Positions 1 to 6,674 of a stretch of 9,314 nt of DNA are shown one piece after another. The stretch is from an uncultured Acidobacteriota bacterium. GTDB taxonomy: Bacteria; Acidobacteriota; Terriglobia; Terriglobales; CAINCZ01. The stretch is from the NCBI GenBank assembly GCA_903847195.1, contig CAINCZ010000100.1, forward strand, positions 1 to 9,314, read 5' to 3'. The stretch's first letter is position 1. Each line of letters begins with the position of its first letter. The notes below the pieces were generated by a model, which was given only the letters and a program-made list of their open reading frames with translations, was not told where the DNA came from and did no database searches. The position numbers were made by a program, and so were the translations under genes.

Positions 1-111
1 GACGTGCTACCCGGACTGGCCGACCGCTCCATCCAAACTATGGCTCACCTTACGCCCTGTGCCTACGCCGCCAATCAAACCCAATAGCCTGTCCAACTCC
101 TCGCACCGCTG

Positions 112-708
112 TCAACCATGTACTTGCCTGGACGGATACAGACCGTCCTCCAAATGGTGAGGGTACGTAGCAATGTAACCAGAGAGAGCTTTTTCGTAAT
201 CGAAATGAGAGAAAAGGCTCTGCCAATTGGCTGAATCGTTCATGACTGCTTCCAATCTCTGCCTTGAGATCGAACCTATTTCCGAAACAGTCGTTCGCAA
301 CTCCCCTGCTGAAAACCTGGATTCTGCGGGTAGTAGCACGACAATGTCACGGTCGTCAGGACCAACAGTCAGATTCCACCGGACCATAATGCGTCGGCCC
401 ATTTCTCCGTCGGGCTCATCCGCGCTAATTGGCACCAAAGGGTTCCAATCAGTATCCTCGACTGCTTTATTGGTGATTTGACCCAAACGCCCAACTCTAT
501 GGCCTTGAAGAGATGCTACAACATAGTCGCCGATCTCCATTCTCTGCAGAGCTACGCGCGCTCGCCTCCAGCCGGCATCATCAGAGGGGCCGGATAATGT
601 AAATCCCCAGCCGCTATGCCAGCCGACGGCGACACATTGGTTGCGAAACCAGCGCTGCCACATGCCGGGATATTTGTTCTCCATGCAATTGATCTTCCAC
701 AATTTCAC
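112..708 (-). CDS. EVE/PUA-like domain protein, probably a truncated EVE-NucS nuclease
   Basis: A 198-residue protein beginning at a GTG (708-706), preceded by AAGGA about 9 bases upstream. The first roughly 145 residues are rich in Trp and Gly, with 'KLWKINC', 'AVGW', 'GDYVVASLQGHRVGRLGQIT' and 'DWNPLVP'. This pattern fits the EVE/PUA-like fold, which binds modified bases or nucleotides and is often fused to effector nucleases. From memory, close relatives run on after 'YPHHLEDGL' into a NucS/DUF91-type endonuclease domain. Here the protein ends only 8 residues after that point, so the nuclease half is missing. No catalytic residues are visible. It lies 14 bases downstream of the peptidase gene in the same orientation and may be co-transcribed with it. 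Its GC (about 47% in a 60-base sample) is well below its neighbours, which suggests transfer. A stand-alone EVE protein is the alternative. The family call is moderately sure; the truncation is inference. Confidence 0.65.
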   Translation of the reverse strand: MKLWKINCMENKYPGMWQRWFRNQCVAVGWHSGWGFTLSGPSDDAGWRRARVALQRMEIGDYVVASLQGHRVGRLGQITNKAVEDTDWNPLVPISADEPDGEMGRRIMVRWNLTVGPDDRDIVVLLPAESRFSAGELRTTVSEIGSISRQRLEAVMNDSANWQSLFSHFDYEKALSGYIATYPHHLEDGLYPSRQVHG

Positions 709-722
709 GGTGAAGATTCCTT

Positions 723-2090
723 TCAGAAATCCAGGCTTCTGGCATCAGACGTAACCTGCAATACCTCATCCAAAGTCTCGATATCCACCAACCCATAACA
801 TCCATAGGTTGCCGGCAGGATGCGGCTGGCTGGGTGCTTGCGGCGGAGGTTGGCTAGCTTTTCGGTTCCGGCGCGGTAGGCGGGGAGGTACATGCGGCCT
901 AGCAGTGGATGGCGGCCCCAGGCTCCGGAGAGTTTGTCGGCGCGCTCTTCGCTGACCAGGAAGTTGCGGCGCAGGACTTTGGCTACTTCTTGTTGCGGGC
1001 GGAGTTCGCCCCAGGTGAGCCAGGAGGACTGGTTCTTGGCATCGTCCTGCAGCAGGCTGAGCAGCACTCCGATCTGGAGATCTTCGTCGGGCAGGTCGGA
1101 GACATCGGTTACGCCGTGGGCGATGAGGATGGCGTTGTTGGCGATGCCTTCAAACAGCGAGGCGGCGCGGGTGTTCATGGTGAGCACGGTGGCTTCGAAG
1201 CCGGCCAGTTTGCGCACGTAGAGGTTTTGCAGGTAGGCGAAGGTGGTGACGTGGCCGGGGACGACTTCGTGGGTGATGAGTTGTTCGAACTCGGGCACCG
1301 ACATCTGGAGCGAGGCGTTGATCTCGTAGGTGGCTTCGTACTGCGGCGAGCCGTCGGCGTGGCGGGCACGTCCGACGTAGTTCATGGAGCCGGAGAACCA
1401 GGCGTCTTTGATGGGCAGGAAGTCGATGTTGGCGCGCGGCACCGGGGCCAGCTCGGGCGGCAGGTGCGGCGTGAGGTTGATTCCACTCAGCCGGTCGAAC
1501 TGGGCGATGACGGCTGCGCTTAACAGCTTGACCGAAGCCATGGGGAAGGTGCGTTCGCGGCGCCAGTTGTCGACGGCGGCCAGGAGCTCACCGCCATTGG
1601 CGGAGTTGAAGCCGGCGCGGGCCAGGAGTTCGGCGACTCGTTCGCGCTTTTGCGCGGGGTCGGACTGCTCGGGCTTGCGTCCGGTGGAGGCCATGACGGA
1701 GCGTTCGTAGGGAACGGCAGGGCCCTGGCCGAGCACTTCCATGGCGAGGTCCCACATGACCTGGAGGCAGAGGGCGAGGCCGTCGAGGTAGCGTCCGCGC
1801 AGTCCGCCGATGATGGCCGCCTGACGGCTGAGTCCGGCGATGGCGGCGGGCAGATCGACTTCGCCGAGGTACTGGCTGATGGCGGCGCGGTCGATCGATT
1901 TGGCCGAGAGGCCGCCGGTTTCGCGCATGCGCGCGGCGCCCGGAGTGGTGTAGGCGCGGGGCAGCGGTTCGTCGGAGAACCACGAGTCGGCGATGAAGCG
2001 GCCGGTTCCGGAAGGGCACATGACATCGCCACCCCAGAGGATGTCGATACCGAGTACAGCGTCAGCTACGTAGCGTCCTACTTCGTCCAT
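723..2090 (-). CDS. DUF885-like HExxPGH metallopeptidase, cytoplasmic
   Basis: A 455-residue protein. I chose the ATG at 2090-2088 because it overlaps the transporter stop by one base (TGATG) and has GAGAGGG about 7 bases upstream. A longer reading from 2138 would run 16 codons into the transporter gene. The motif HEVVPGH at residues 274-280 supplies the zinc-binding His pair and catalytic Glu275. Glu314 in 'LFEGIANNA' is a plausible third ligand, where family members usually carry an 'EGWA' segment. These features match DUF885-type (M3/M32-like, helical) zinc peptidases. At 455 residues it is shorter than the usual 550-600. There is no signal peptide, so it should act in the cytoplasm. Tight coupling to the OPT importer suggests that it hydrolyses imported peptides. 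Base composition drops over the last 25 or so codons (below about 800), so the extreme C-terminus may have been altered. Substrate unknown. Confidence 0.8.
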   Translation of the reverse strand: MDEVGRYVADAVLGIDILWGGDVMCPSGTGRFIADSWFSDEPLPRAYTTPGAARMRETGGLSAKSIDRAAISQYLGEVDLPAAIAGLSRQAAIIGGLRGRYLDGLALCLQVMWDLAMEVLGQGPAVPYERSVMASTGRKPEQSDPAQKRERVAELLARAGFNSANGGELLAAVDNWRRERTFPMASVKLLSAAVIAQFDRLSGINLTPHLPPELAPVPRANIDFLPIKDAWFSGSMNYVGRARHADGSPQYEATYEINASLQMSVPEFEQLITHEVVPGHVTTFAYLQNLYVRKLAGFEATVLTMNTRAASLFEGIANNAILIAHGVTDVSDLPDEDLQIGVLLSLLQDDAKNQSSWLTWGELRPQQEVAKVLRRNFLVSEERADKLSGAWGRHPLLGRMYLPAYRAGTEKLANLRRKHPASRILPATYGCYGLVDIETLDEVLQVTSDARSLDF

Positions 2091-4087
2091 CAGATTGCCC
2101 TCTCTTTTTGCAGCGAGCGCCGCCAGACATAAATACACAGCGCAATAAACAAGATGGCGGAAACCGACTGCGAGATCGGCTCATTGGAATAAAACGGCGT
2201 GTGAATCAGGTCTTCGCGGAAGCTGGGGAACAGCCGCAAGGCCGCGCCGAAGACTCCGCCGAGCGCGCCGCCGGCCATCAGGCCGGAGGCGAGGATGACG
2301 CCGCGTTCGCGGATGCGATTGCCGGGTTCGCCGCCCGCGCGTTCGGCGCGCTTATTGAGGGCGTGGGAGAGGTATCCGCCGACCAGCGCCGGGGTGTTCA
2401 GCTCCAGCGGGAGGTACATGCCGAGGGCGAAGACGAGAGAGGGCTGGCCGAGCATCTCGAGCATGATCGTAATCATGGCGCCGACACCGAACAGCAGGTA
2501 GGCGACCGGCTGGCGGCTCATGAATCCTTCGACGAGGGCCTTCATGATGGAGGCCTGCGGCGAGGCCAGCACGGGGCGCAGGTCTCCGACGGCGGCTTCG
2601 CCGAACTGGAAGACGCGGGCGAGCATGACGACGGCGATGCCGGCGGCAACGGCGGCGGCGATGACGCCGAGGAATTTCACCTTCTCCTGCGCGGAGGGCG
2701 TGGAGCCTAGCCAGTAGCCGGTCTTGAGGTCGGTGATGGTTTGTCCGGATACGGATAAGGCGGTACACACCATGCCGGCGATGGCCATGACGAAGAACAT
2801 GCCGGTGGTGCCGGAGACTCCGAAGCGCAGCAAGACGATGGACGAGATGATGATGGTCAGCATCGTCATGCCGGAGACGGGGTTGCGGGCGGTGGTGGCG
2901 ATGGCGTTGGCCGCGACCGAGGTGAAGAAAAAGGAGAAGACGAGGGTGAGCAGCAGGCCGATGCCGACGACCATCCAGGTGGCGCGCAGACTGCCGAGGA
3001 AGATGGCGACGGCGAGGGCTCCGATGACGACGCCGAGGATGATCGTCATGATGGAGACGTCGCGGTCGGTGCGTTCGGTGGCGTGCGCTTCACCCTGGCG
3101 GAAGACGCGCAGGGCGATGCCGAACGATCCGGCGACGATGCGCAGCGACTTGATGATGCCGAAGATGCCGGCGGTGGCGATGGCGCCGACGCCGATGAAG
3201 CGGACGTAATTGCGGTAGATCTGCACGGCGGACATGGTGGAGATCGGAATCGTGCCGGGATAAACGGCGTTGACGACGTGATTGCCGATGAACCAGATCA
3301 GCGGGACGAGGACGAAATTCGCCAGTACGCCGCCAGCGCACAGGATCATGGAGCTGCGCAGTCCCATGACGTAGCCGAGGCCGAGGATGAAGCCGATGGC
3401 GTCGAAGCTGAAGACGACGCGCGCCCGGTCGGAGAGGGCGCGGACGACGGGGATGAAGCGGAAGTCGATCGATTCCTTCCAGACCTCGAAGGTGGTGACG
3501 AAGAAGTCGTATACGCCGGAGATGGCGGTGGCTTCCAGCAGCAAGCGGGCCTGCGAGCCGCCCTTCTCGCCGGTGACGAGGACTTCGGTGATGGCCGTGG
3601 CTTCGGGGTAGGGCAGCACGCCGTGCATGTCGCGCACAAAGTAGCGGCGCAGCGGAACCAGGAACAGAATGCCGAGACAGCCTCCGGCGAGACAGATGAA
3701 GATGGTCTGCACCGGATGCGGATCGAGCTTGAGGATGTAAAGCGCGGGCAGGGTGAAGATGGCGCCCGCGACGACCGAGCCGGCGACGCCGCCGATGCCG
3801 GTGATGATGACGTTTTCGAGCAGAGTGGAGCGGCGGGCATAGACGCGCGCCAGGCCGATGGCGAGGATGGAAATCGGAATCGCCGATTCCATCACCTGTC
3901 CGACCTTCAGCCCGGAATACGCCGAGGCGACGGTGAAGATGACGCAGAGGAAGAGGCCCCAGGCAATGGAGCGCCCGCTGACTTCGGCCATCCGGGCATC
4001 CGGGGCAATGACGGGCCGATAGGTCTCGGACTCTTTCAAGGGGACGTAGGCGTTGGCCGGAAGCGACTTCGTCTCGACTTCGCTCAT
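2090..4087 (-). CDS. OPT-family oligopeptide transporter
   Basis: A 665-residue polytopic inner-membrane protein, the usual length for bacterial OPT transporters (TIGR00733-like), which import small peptides or metal-chelate complexes driven by protons. The ATG at 4087-4085 has AGGAGAG about 8 bases upstream and gives the N-terminus 'MSEVETKSLP'; a start 18 codons earlier lacks such a site. About 40 hydrophilic residues precede the first membrane helix ('WGLFLCVIFTVASAYSGLKVG', about 43-63), followed by some 14-16 hydrophobic segments by eye. Family hallmarks are 'LPYPEATAITEVL' (158-170), 'QTITDLKTGYWLGSTP' (449-464) and 'GMYLPLELNTPALVGG' (556-571). The last helix (about 639-655) ends in a short basic tail. 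It is the first gene of the operon with the peptidase, whose start codon overlaps its stop. That pairing favours peptide rather than siderophore transport, but the substrate cannot be read from the sequence. Confidence 0.93.
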   Translation of the reverse strand: MSEVETKSLPANAYVPLKESETYRPVIAPDARMAEVSGRSIAWGLFLCVIFTVASAYSGLKVGQVMESAIPISILAIGLARVYARRSTLLENVIITGIGGVAGSVVAGAIFTLPALYILKLDPHPVQTIFICLAGGCLGILFLVPLRRYFVRDMHGVLPYPEATAITEVLVTGEKGGSQARLLLEATAISGVYDFFVTTFEVWKESIDFRFIPVVRALSDRARVVFSFDAIGFILGLGYVMGLRSSMILCAGGVLANFVLVPLIWFIGNHVVNAVYPGTIPISTMSAVQIYRNYVRFIGVGAIATAGIFGIIKSLRIVAGSFGIALRVFRQGEAHATERTDRDVSIMTIILGVVIGALAVAIFLGSLRATWMVVGIGLLLTLVFSFFFTSVAANAIATTARNPVSGMTMLTIIISSIVLLRFGVSGTTGMFFVMAIAGMVCTALSVSGQTITDLKTGYWLGSTPSAQEKVKFLGVIAAAVAAGIAVVMLARVFQFGEAAVGDLRPVLASPQASIMKALVEGFMSRQPVAYLLFGVGAMITIMLEMLGQPSLVFALGMYLPLELNTPALVGGYLSHALNKRAERAGGEPGNRIRERGVILASGLMAGGALGGVFGAALRLFPSFREDLIHTPFYSNEPISQSVSAILFIALCIYVWRRSLQKERAI

Positions 4088-4124
4088 GTGCGGCTCTCTC
4101 CTGGAGGGCTGACGGTCAGAGGAT

Positions 4125-4130
4125 ATTGTA
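4125..4130 (-). promoter_or_regulatory. possible -10 element for the transporter operon
   Basis: On the minus strand TACAAT (5 of 6 matches to TATAAT) lies about 38 bases upstream of the transporter ATG. This would give a leader of roughly 30 bases containing the Shine-Dalgarno sequence. No convincing -35 hexamer is seen at 16-18 bases, so this is weak. The rest of the 4088-4207 gap shows nothing else I can name. Confidence 0.25.
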
Positions 4131-4207
4131 TCCAGCAGCATAGCGAAATGCGCGGGTGGCTTCCTGAATTCGAAATAGTAAGGTTACGCGGGTTCTTTGG
4201 GGGAGCG

Positions 4208-4229
4208 AAAAAAATACCCATCTACGGGT
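4208..4229 (-). terminator. rho-independent terminator of the deacetylase gene
   Basis: On the minus strand, beginning 18 bases after the deacetylase stop codon, ACCC-GTAGAT-GGGT forms a short 4-bp stem with a 6-base loop. It is followed after one A by a run of seven T (A-run at 4208-4214 on the plus strand). The stem is weak but the T-tract is strong and correctly placed. It separates the deacetylase from the transporter operon downstream on the same strand. Confidence 0.5.
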
Positions 4230-4246
4230 GGTTGGGGGCCATCACT

Positions 4247-5296
4247 TCAGAACCAATCGCTTCCGGCAATTCCTGCTAGGCCTGCCTGAAGCCGCAGGCG
4301 GTCGGGGGTCTGATTTTGCATGGCGACGCGAAGCACGTTGTAGGGATCCATGTGCCCAAGGCGATTCAATCCCCCATATTGTGAAAAAGCTATCCGATAG
4401 CCACAATGCTGGGCGGCCTGGGCGCTCCGGGGGGAAAATGCGGCCGGAGAACCGACGGGATAGGCCAATGCTTCTACCCGGCATCCCAACTCACTCCGCA
4501 TAATCTGCTGGGAACGCGTGAGCTCCTGCAGTTCCTGCTCGGGCGAGAGCTTGCTGAGCATCTCATGCGACTCGCTATGCGAGCCGAAATCCATTCCGGC
4601 TCTTTGCATCTCGCGAGCCTCGTCCCAGTTCATGAAGCGGCGCGAGTTGTCCTGCGGCACGGCTTCCACGCCGCAGGCAGTATTGAGTTCCTTCAGGAAG
4701 CGTCGCCGGTCGATGGTTTGCGGCTCCTTGAACAACTCCAGGACCTGGACCAAGGCCGTATCAGCACCAAGAATCCGGGTATCGAAAACACAAGGCCGCG
4801 GATACTCCAGGCGGATCTCAAGCTTGCGGGCATGTCTCACGACATACGCGATATGGTCCCACCATGGAAGATGGTCGGTGCCGACAAAAGAAGTCGGCAG
4901 AAAAAATGTGCCGGGCACACCATGCGACCTCAAAACCGGGAAGCCTTCGGTGTAGTTATCCAGGTAGCCGTCGTCGAAGGTAATGAGCAGGCAGGCGGCG
5001 CGCCCCGGCTGGAATCCCCTGGTAACCAGATCGGTTGCTTCATTCAGGGCAACGATGTGAAAGTGGCGCTTCAGATAGGCCAGTTGCAGGTCGAGTTCGT
5101 CGCCCGTGACCGAAAATACGCCAGGATCGTAGGGTGTCTTGGAAGCGTCGCCAATCCGATGGTAGGTCAGAACGACCAGCACGCGCCGCTTAGGAAGACG
5201 CTCGAGCAGAGACAGAATGCCGACTGCGCCAGAACACTTGGCGAGGAAGTCTCGCTTGCCTCTGGGCCAGATTCTGAGCATGGCGAGATTAGACAT
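4247..5296 (-). CDS. NodB-type polysaccharide deacetylase
   Basis: A 349-residue protein. The ATG at 5296-5294 has AGAGGT 6 bases upstream. Reading further upstream, to 5554, would translate an intergenic repeat, so the shorter start is right. It carries the NodB (carbohydrate esterase 4, PF01522) motifs: 'TYHRIGD' (44-50), motif 1 'TFDDG' (106-110, presumed catalytic base Asp108 and metal ligand Asp109), motif 2 'SHSESH' (239-244, metal ligands His240 and His244) and motif 3-like 'LAYPVG' (278-282 region). The gap of about 130 residues between motifs 1 and 2 is long and includes 'WWDHIAYVVR', a layout seen in deacetylases encoded with exopolysaccharide or O-antigen genes. It would remove N- or O-acetyl groups from a glycan. 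No clear signal peptide is visible, although residues 20-33 are mildly hydrophobic. It is divergent from a GNAT-like gene, and ends in its own terminator. Confidence 0.88.
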   Translation of the reverse strand: MSNLAMLRIWPRGKRDFLAKCSGAVGILSLLERLPKRRVLVVLTYHRIGDASKTPYDPGVFSVTGDELDLQLAYLKRHFHIVALNEATDLVTRGFQPGRAACLLITFDDGYLDNYTEGFPVLRSHGVPGTFFLPTSFVGTDHLPWWDHIAYVVRHARKLEIRLEYPRPCVFDTRILGADTALVQVLELFKEPQTIDRRRFLKELNTACGVEAVPQDNSRRFMNWDEAREMQRAGMDFGSHSESHEMLSKLSPEQELQELTRSQQIMRSELGCRVEALAYPVGSPAAFSPRSAQAAQHCGYRIAFSQYGGLNRLGHMDPYNVLRVAMQNQTPDRLRLQAGLAGIAGSDWF

Positions 5297-5344
5297 TGAA
5301 ATACCTCTGCCGACAAGGGTAAAGCAAACGCGGGAGTGCCGTTT

Positions 5345-5357
5345 CAGATGGCATCTG
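5345..5357. repeat. 13-bp perfect palindrome upstream of the deacetylase
   Basis: CAGATG-G-CATCTG has 6-bp arms around one base. It lies about 50 bases upstream of the deacetylase start, between that start and the repeat element, so it could be an operator. No regulator is known for it. Confidence 0.35.
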
Positions 5358-5380
5358 CTTGTGGCGGGAATAGATGGCTC

Positions 5381-5422
5381 GTCCTGCTGAGAAAGCAGAT
5401 TCCTCGCTGCGCTCGGAATGAC
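5381..5422 (-). repeat. dispersed intergenic repeat ('GTCATTCCGAGCG...'-type) with two hairpins
   Basis: On the minus strand this stretch begins GTCATTCCGAGCGCAGCGAG and continues through GAATCTGCTTTCTCAGCAGG. It folds as two adjacent hairpins. One uses ATTCC (5399-5403) with GGAAT (5415-5419); the other uses CTGCT (5384-5388) with AGCAG (5394-5398). The sequence and its accidental translation ('HSERSEES' or 'VIPSAARNLL') resemble a short repeat seen many times between genes in Acidobacteria and some other phyla. That match is from memory, and only one copy is present here. It sits between the divergent deacetylase and acyltransferase genes and is non-coding. Confidence 0.6.
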
Positions 5423-5512
5423 AACCTGCCGCTGGCCGGCATGCAGGAGACCACGCCAGGTGGAAAGGGCGTTCATGGCACCCCGGCGCTGGACATCGTA
5501 TGCATGATTTCC

Positions 5513-5539
5513 CTGACGGGGCGAGCGGCTGTTTATAAT
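5513..5539 (+). promoter_or_regulatory. near-consensus promoter giving an almost leaderless acyltransferase mRNA
   Basis: A perfect -10 TATAAT (5534-5539) is preceded after 15 bases by CTGACG (5513-5518; 4 of 6 to TTGACA). The ATG of the next gene is at 5548, only 9 bases past the -10. Transcription would therefore start at or within a base or two of the initiation codon. No Shine-Dalgarno sequence is seen upstream of that ATG, which agrees with leaderless translation. Confidence 0.5.
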
Positions 5540-5547
5540 GCTTGCCC

Positions 5548-6570
5548 ATGGCACTCATCTCGAGACCTTCGCAGCGCGAGGATCGCGAACAGATTACGTC
5601 GCTGATGCGAGAGTCGCTGGGTCTGCCTTCAGATGCCGCCGCAATTGAACTCTCGTTCCAGGACTGGAAGTACTGGTTGCCGCATCCGCTCAGTGCGGCG
5701 AGCCGCGGCTGCGTGATCCGAAACGGAGATCGACTGGCCGCGCACGGCAGCAAATGGCCGATTCGCCTGCATACGGGCTCCGAGTGGCTGGAGTGCCACC
5801 ACCTGATCGATTGGGTTGCCACACGGTCTGTCCCGGGCGCAGGCGTAGCGTTATTGAAGGCCTGCAACAAAGGCAGCGCCGCCGTGTTTGCGATTGGCGG
5901 ATCGGCGATGACTCGCCAGATCATGCCGGCGATCGGGTTCCAGCCGAAGAACCAGATTTACTTTCTCGGGCGGCCATTACAACTGCTGAGTCCGGCGATG
6001 GAAGAGTCGGCGAGGGATTGGAAGTTTCCGGCACGGGTGGCACGGAATGCCTACCGCCATTGCTTCCCGGTTTCATGGGGAACGCCGCAGGGCACAGAGT
6101 ATCGGGCTTGTGATTGGAATGATATTCCCGAACGGATGTATCCCCAGGGCAGCCCGACTCGGGCGGTCAGTGCACGGAGCAGCGAGCTGTTTCAGTATCT
6201 GGCAGTTTGTCCCAGGTTTGAGAGAATGCTGCCGTATCTGTTGAGTCAGGCAGGGCGCGAGGTCGCCTATTGCGTCATGGCTCAGGTGGGCAGCCAGGTC
6301 CGGATGATCGATTACGGTCCCGACGGCCTGACGGCAGCGGATGCATCGTTGCTGGGAAGGTGCGCGCAACGGGCCGCCCGGTTTGATTTTCCGGGCGCCA
6401 GCACGATTCTCGCCGCCACCACGGAGCCTGCCGTAGGAGAGGGGTTTCTGCGGTCGGGCATGAGACTTCACTTTGACGAGTGCATCAAGGTTCTCGCTCT
6501 GGCCGAGCCGGTGAAAGATATCCGCGAGTTTCGCCTCACGATGATGGATTGGGACATCGCCTGCCTGTAG
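5548..6570 (+). CDS. GNAT-like acyltransferase, two-lobed
   Basis: A 340-residue soluble protein. I prefer the ATG at 5548 over a TTG at 5542 because of the promoter position. The N-terminal half has 'SRPSQREDREQITSLMRESLG', a typical opening helix of GNAT proteins, and then 'GAGVALLKACNKG' and 'IGGSAMTRQIMPAIGFQPKN' (about 115-145), which resemble the acyl-CoA-binding region and the following helix and strand. The C-terminal half (about 210-330) looks like a second, diverged GNAT-like lobe ('SELFQYLAVCPRFERMLPYL', 'VAYCVMAQVGSQVRMIDYG'). The architecture is like FemAB/GNAT-type enzymes that acylate cell-surface sugars or peptides. Divergence from a polysaccharide deacetylase supports a glycan-modifying role, but this is inference. 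A hypothetical protein of unknown substrate is the cautious reading. Confidence 0.7.
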   Translation: MALISRPSQREDREQITSLMRESLGLPSDAAAIELSFQDWKYWLPHPLSAASRGCVIRNGDRLAAHGSKWPIRLHTGSEWLECHHLIDWVATRSVPGAGVALLKACNKGSAAVFAIGGSAMTRQIMPAIGFQPKNQIYFLGRPLQLLSPAMEESARDWKFPARVARNAYRHCFPVSWGTPQGTEYRACDWNDIPERMYPQGSPTRAVSARSSELFQYLAVCPRFERMLPYLLSQAGREVAYCVMAQVGSQVRMIDYGPDGLTAADASLLGRCAQRAARFDFPGASTILAATTEPAVGEGFLRSGMRLHFDECIKVLALAEPVKDIREFRLTMMDWDIACL

Positions 6571-6612
6571 CTGGTCAGGCCCAGCCGGTGCGCGTTGACC
6601 GGGCAGTTCGAT

Positions 6613-6655
6613 TCGCAAAAAGCAGCGCCGCCGGCAGGTAGAAGCCGGCGGCGCT
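6613..6655 (-). terminator. strong intrinsic terminator of the cyclase-family gene
   Basis: A perfect 12-bp stem, AGCGCCGCCGGC (6624-6635) and GCCGGCGGCGCT (6644-6655), with an 8-base loop. On the minus strand it is followed by GCTTTTTGCG, giving the T-tract, and it starts 19 bases after the cyclase stop codon. On the plus strand no T-run follows, so it would work only weakly as a terminator for the acyltransferase gene that ends at 6570. Confidence 0.85.
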
Positions 6656-6674
6656 GGATTAGATTCGAAGTGTT

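Noticed and set aside
909..1523. A 204-codon plus-strand open frame opposite the peptidase
   Set aside because: It is antisense to the HExxPGH peptidase, rich in Gly/Val/Asp and without any domain pattern; a high-GC shadow.
3083..4279. A 398-codon open frame on the plus strand opposite the transporter gene
   Set aside because: Its translation is an Asp/Gly/Ala-rich, low-complexity sequence typical of the antisense of a high-GC membrane-protein gene. The minus-strand OPT protein is unmistakable.
5297..5554. Longer deacetylase start adding 86 residues
   Set aside because: The extension translates the intergenic repeat ('VIPSAARNLL') and a palindrome, and would overlap the divergent gene. The ATG at 5296 has a good ribosome-binding site.
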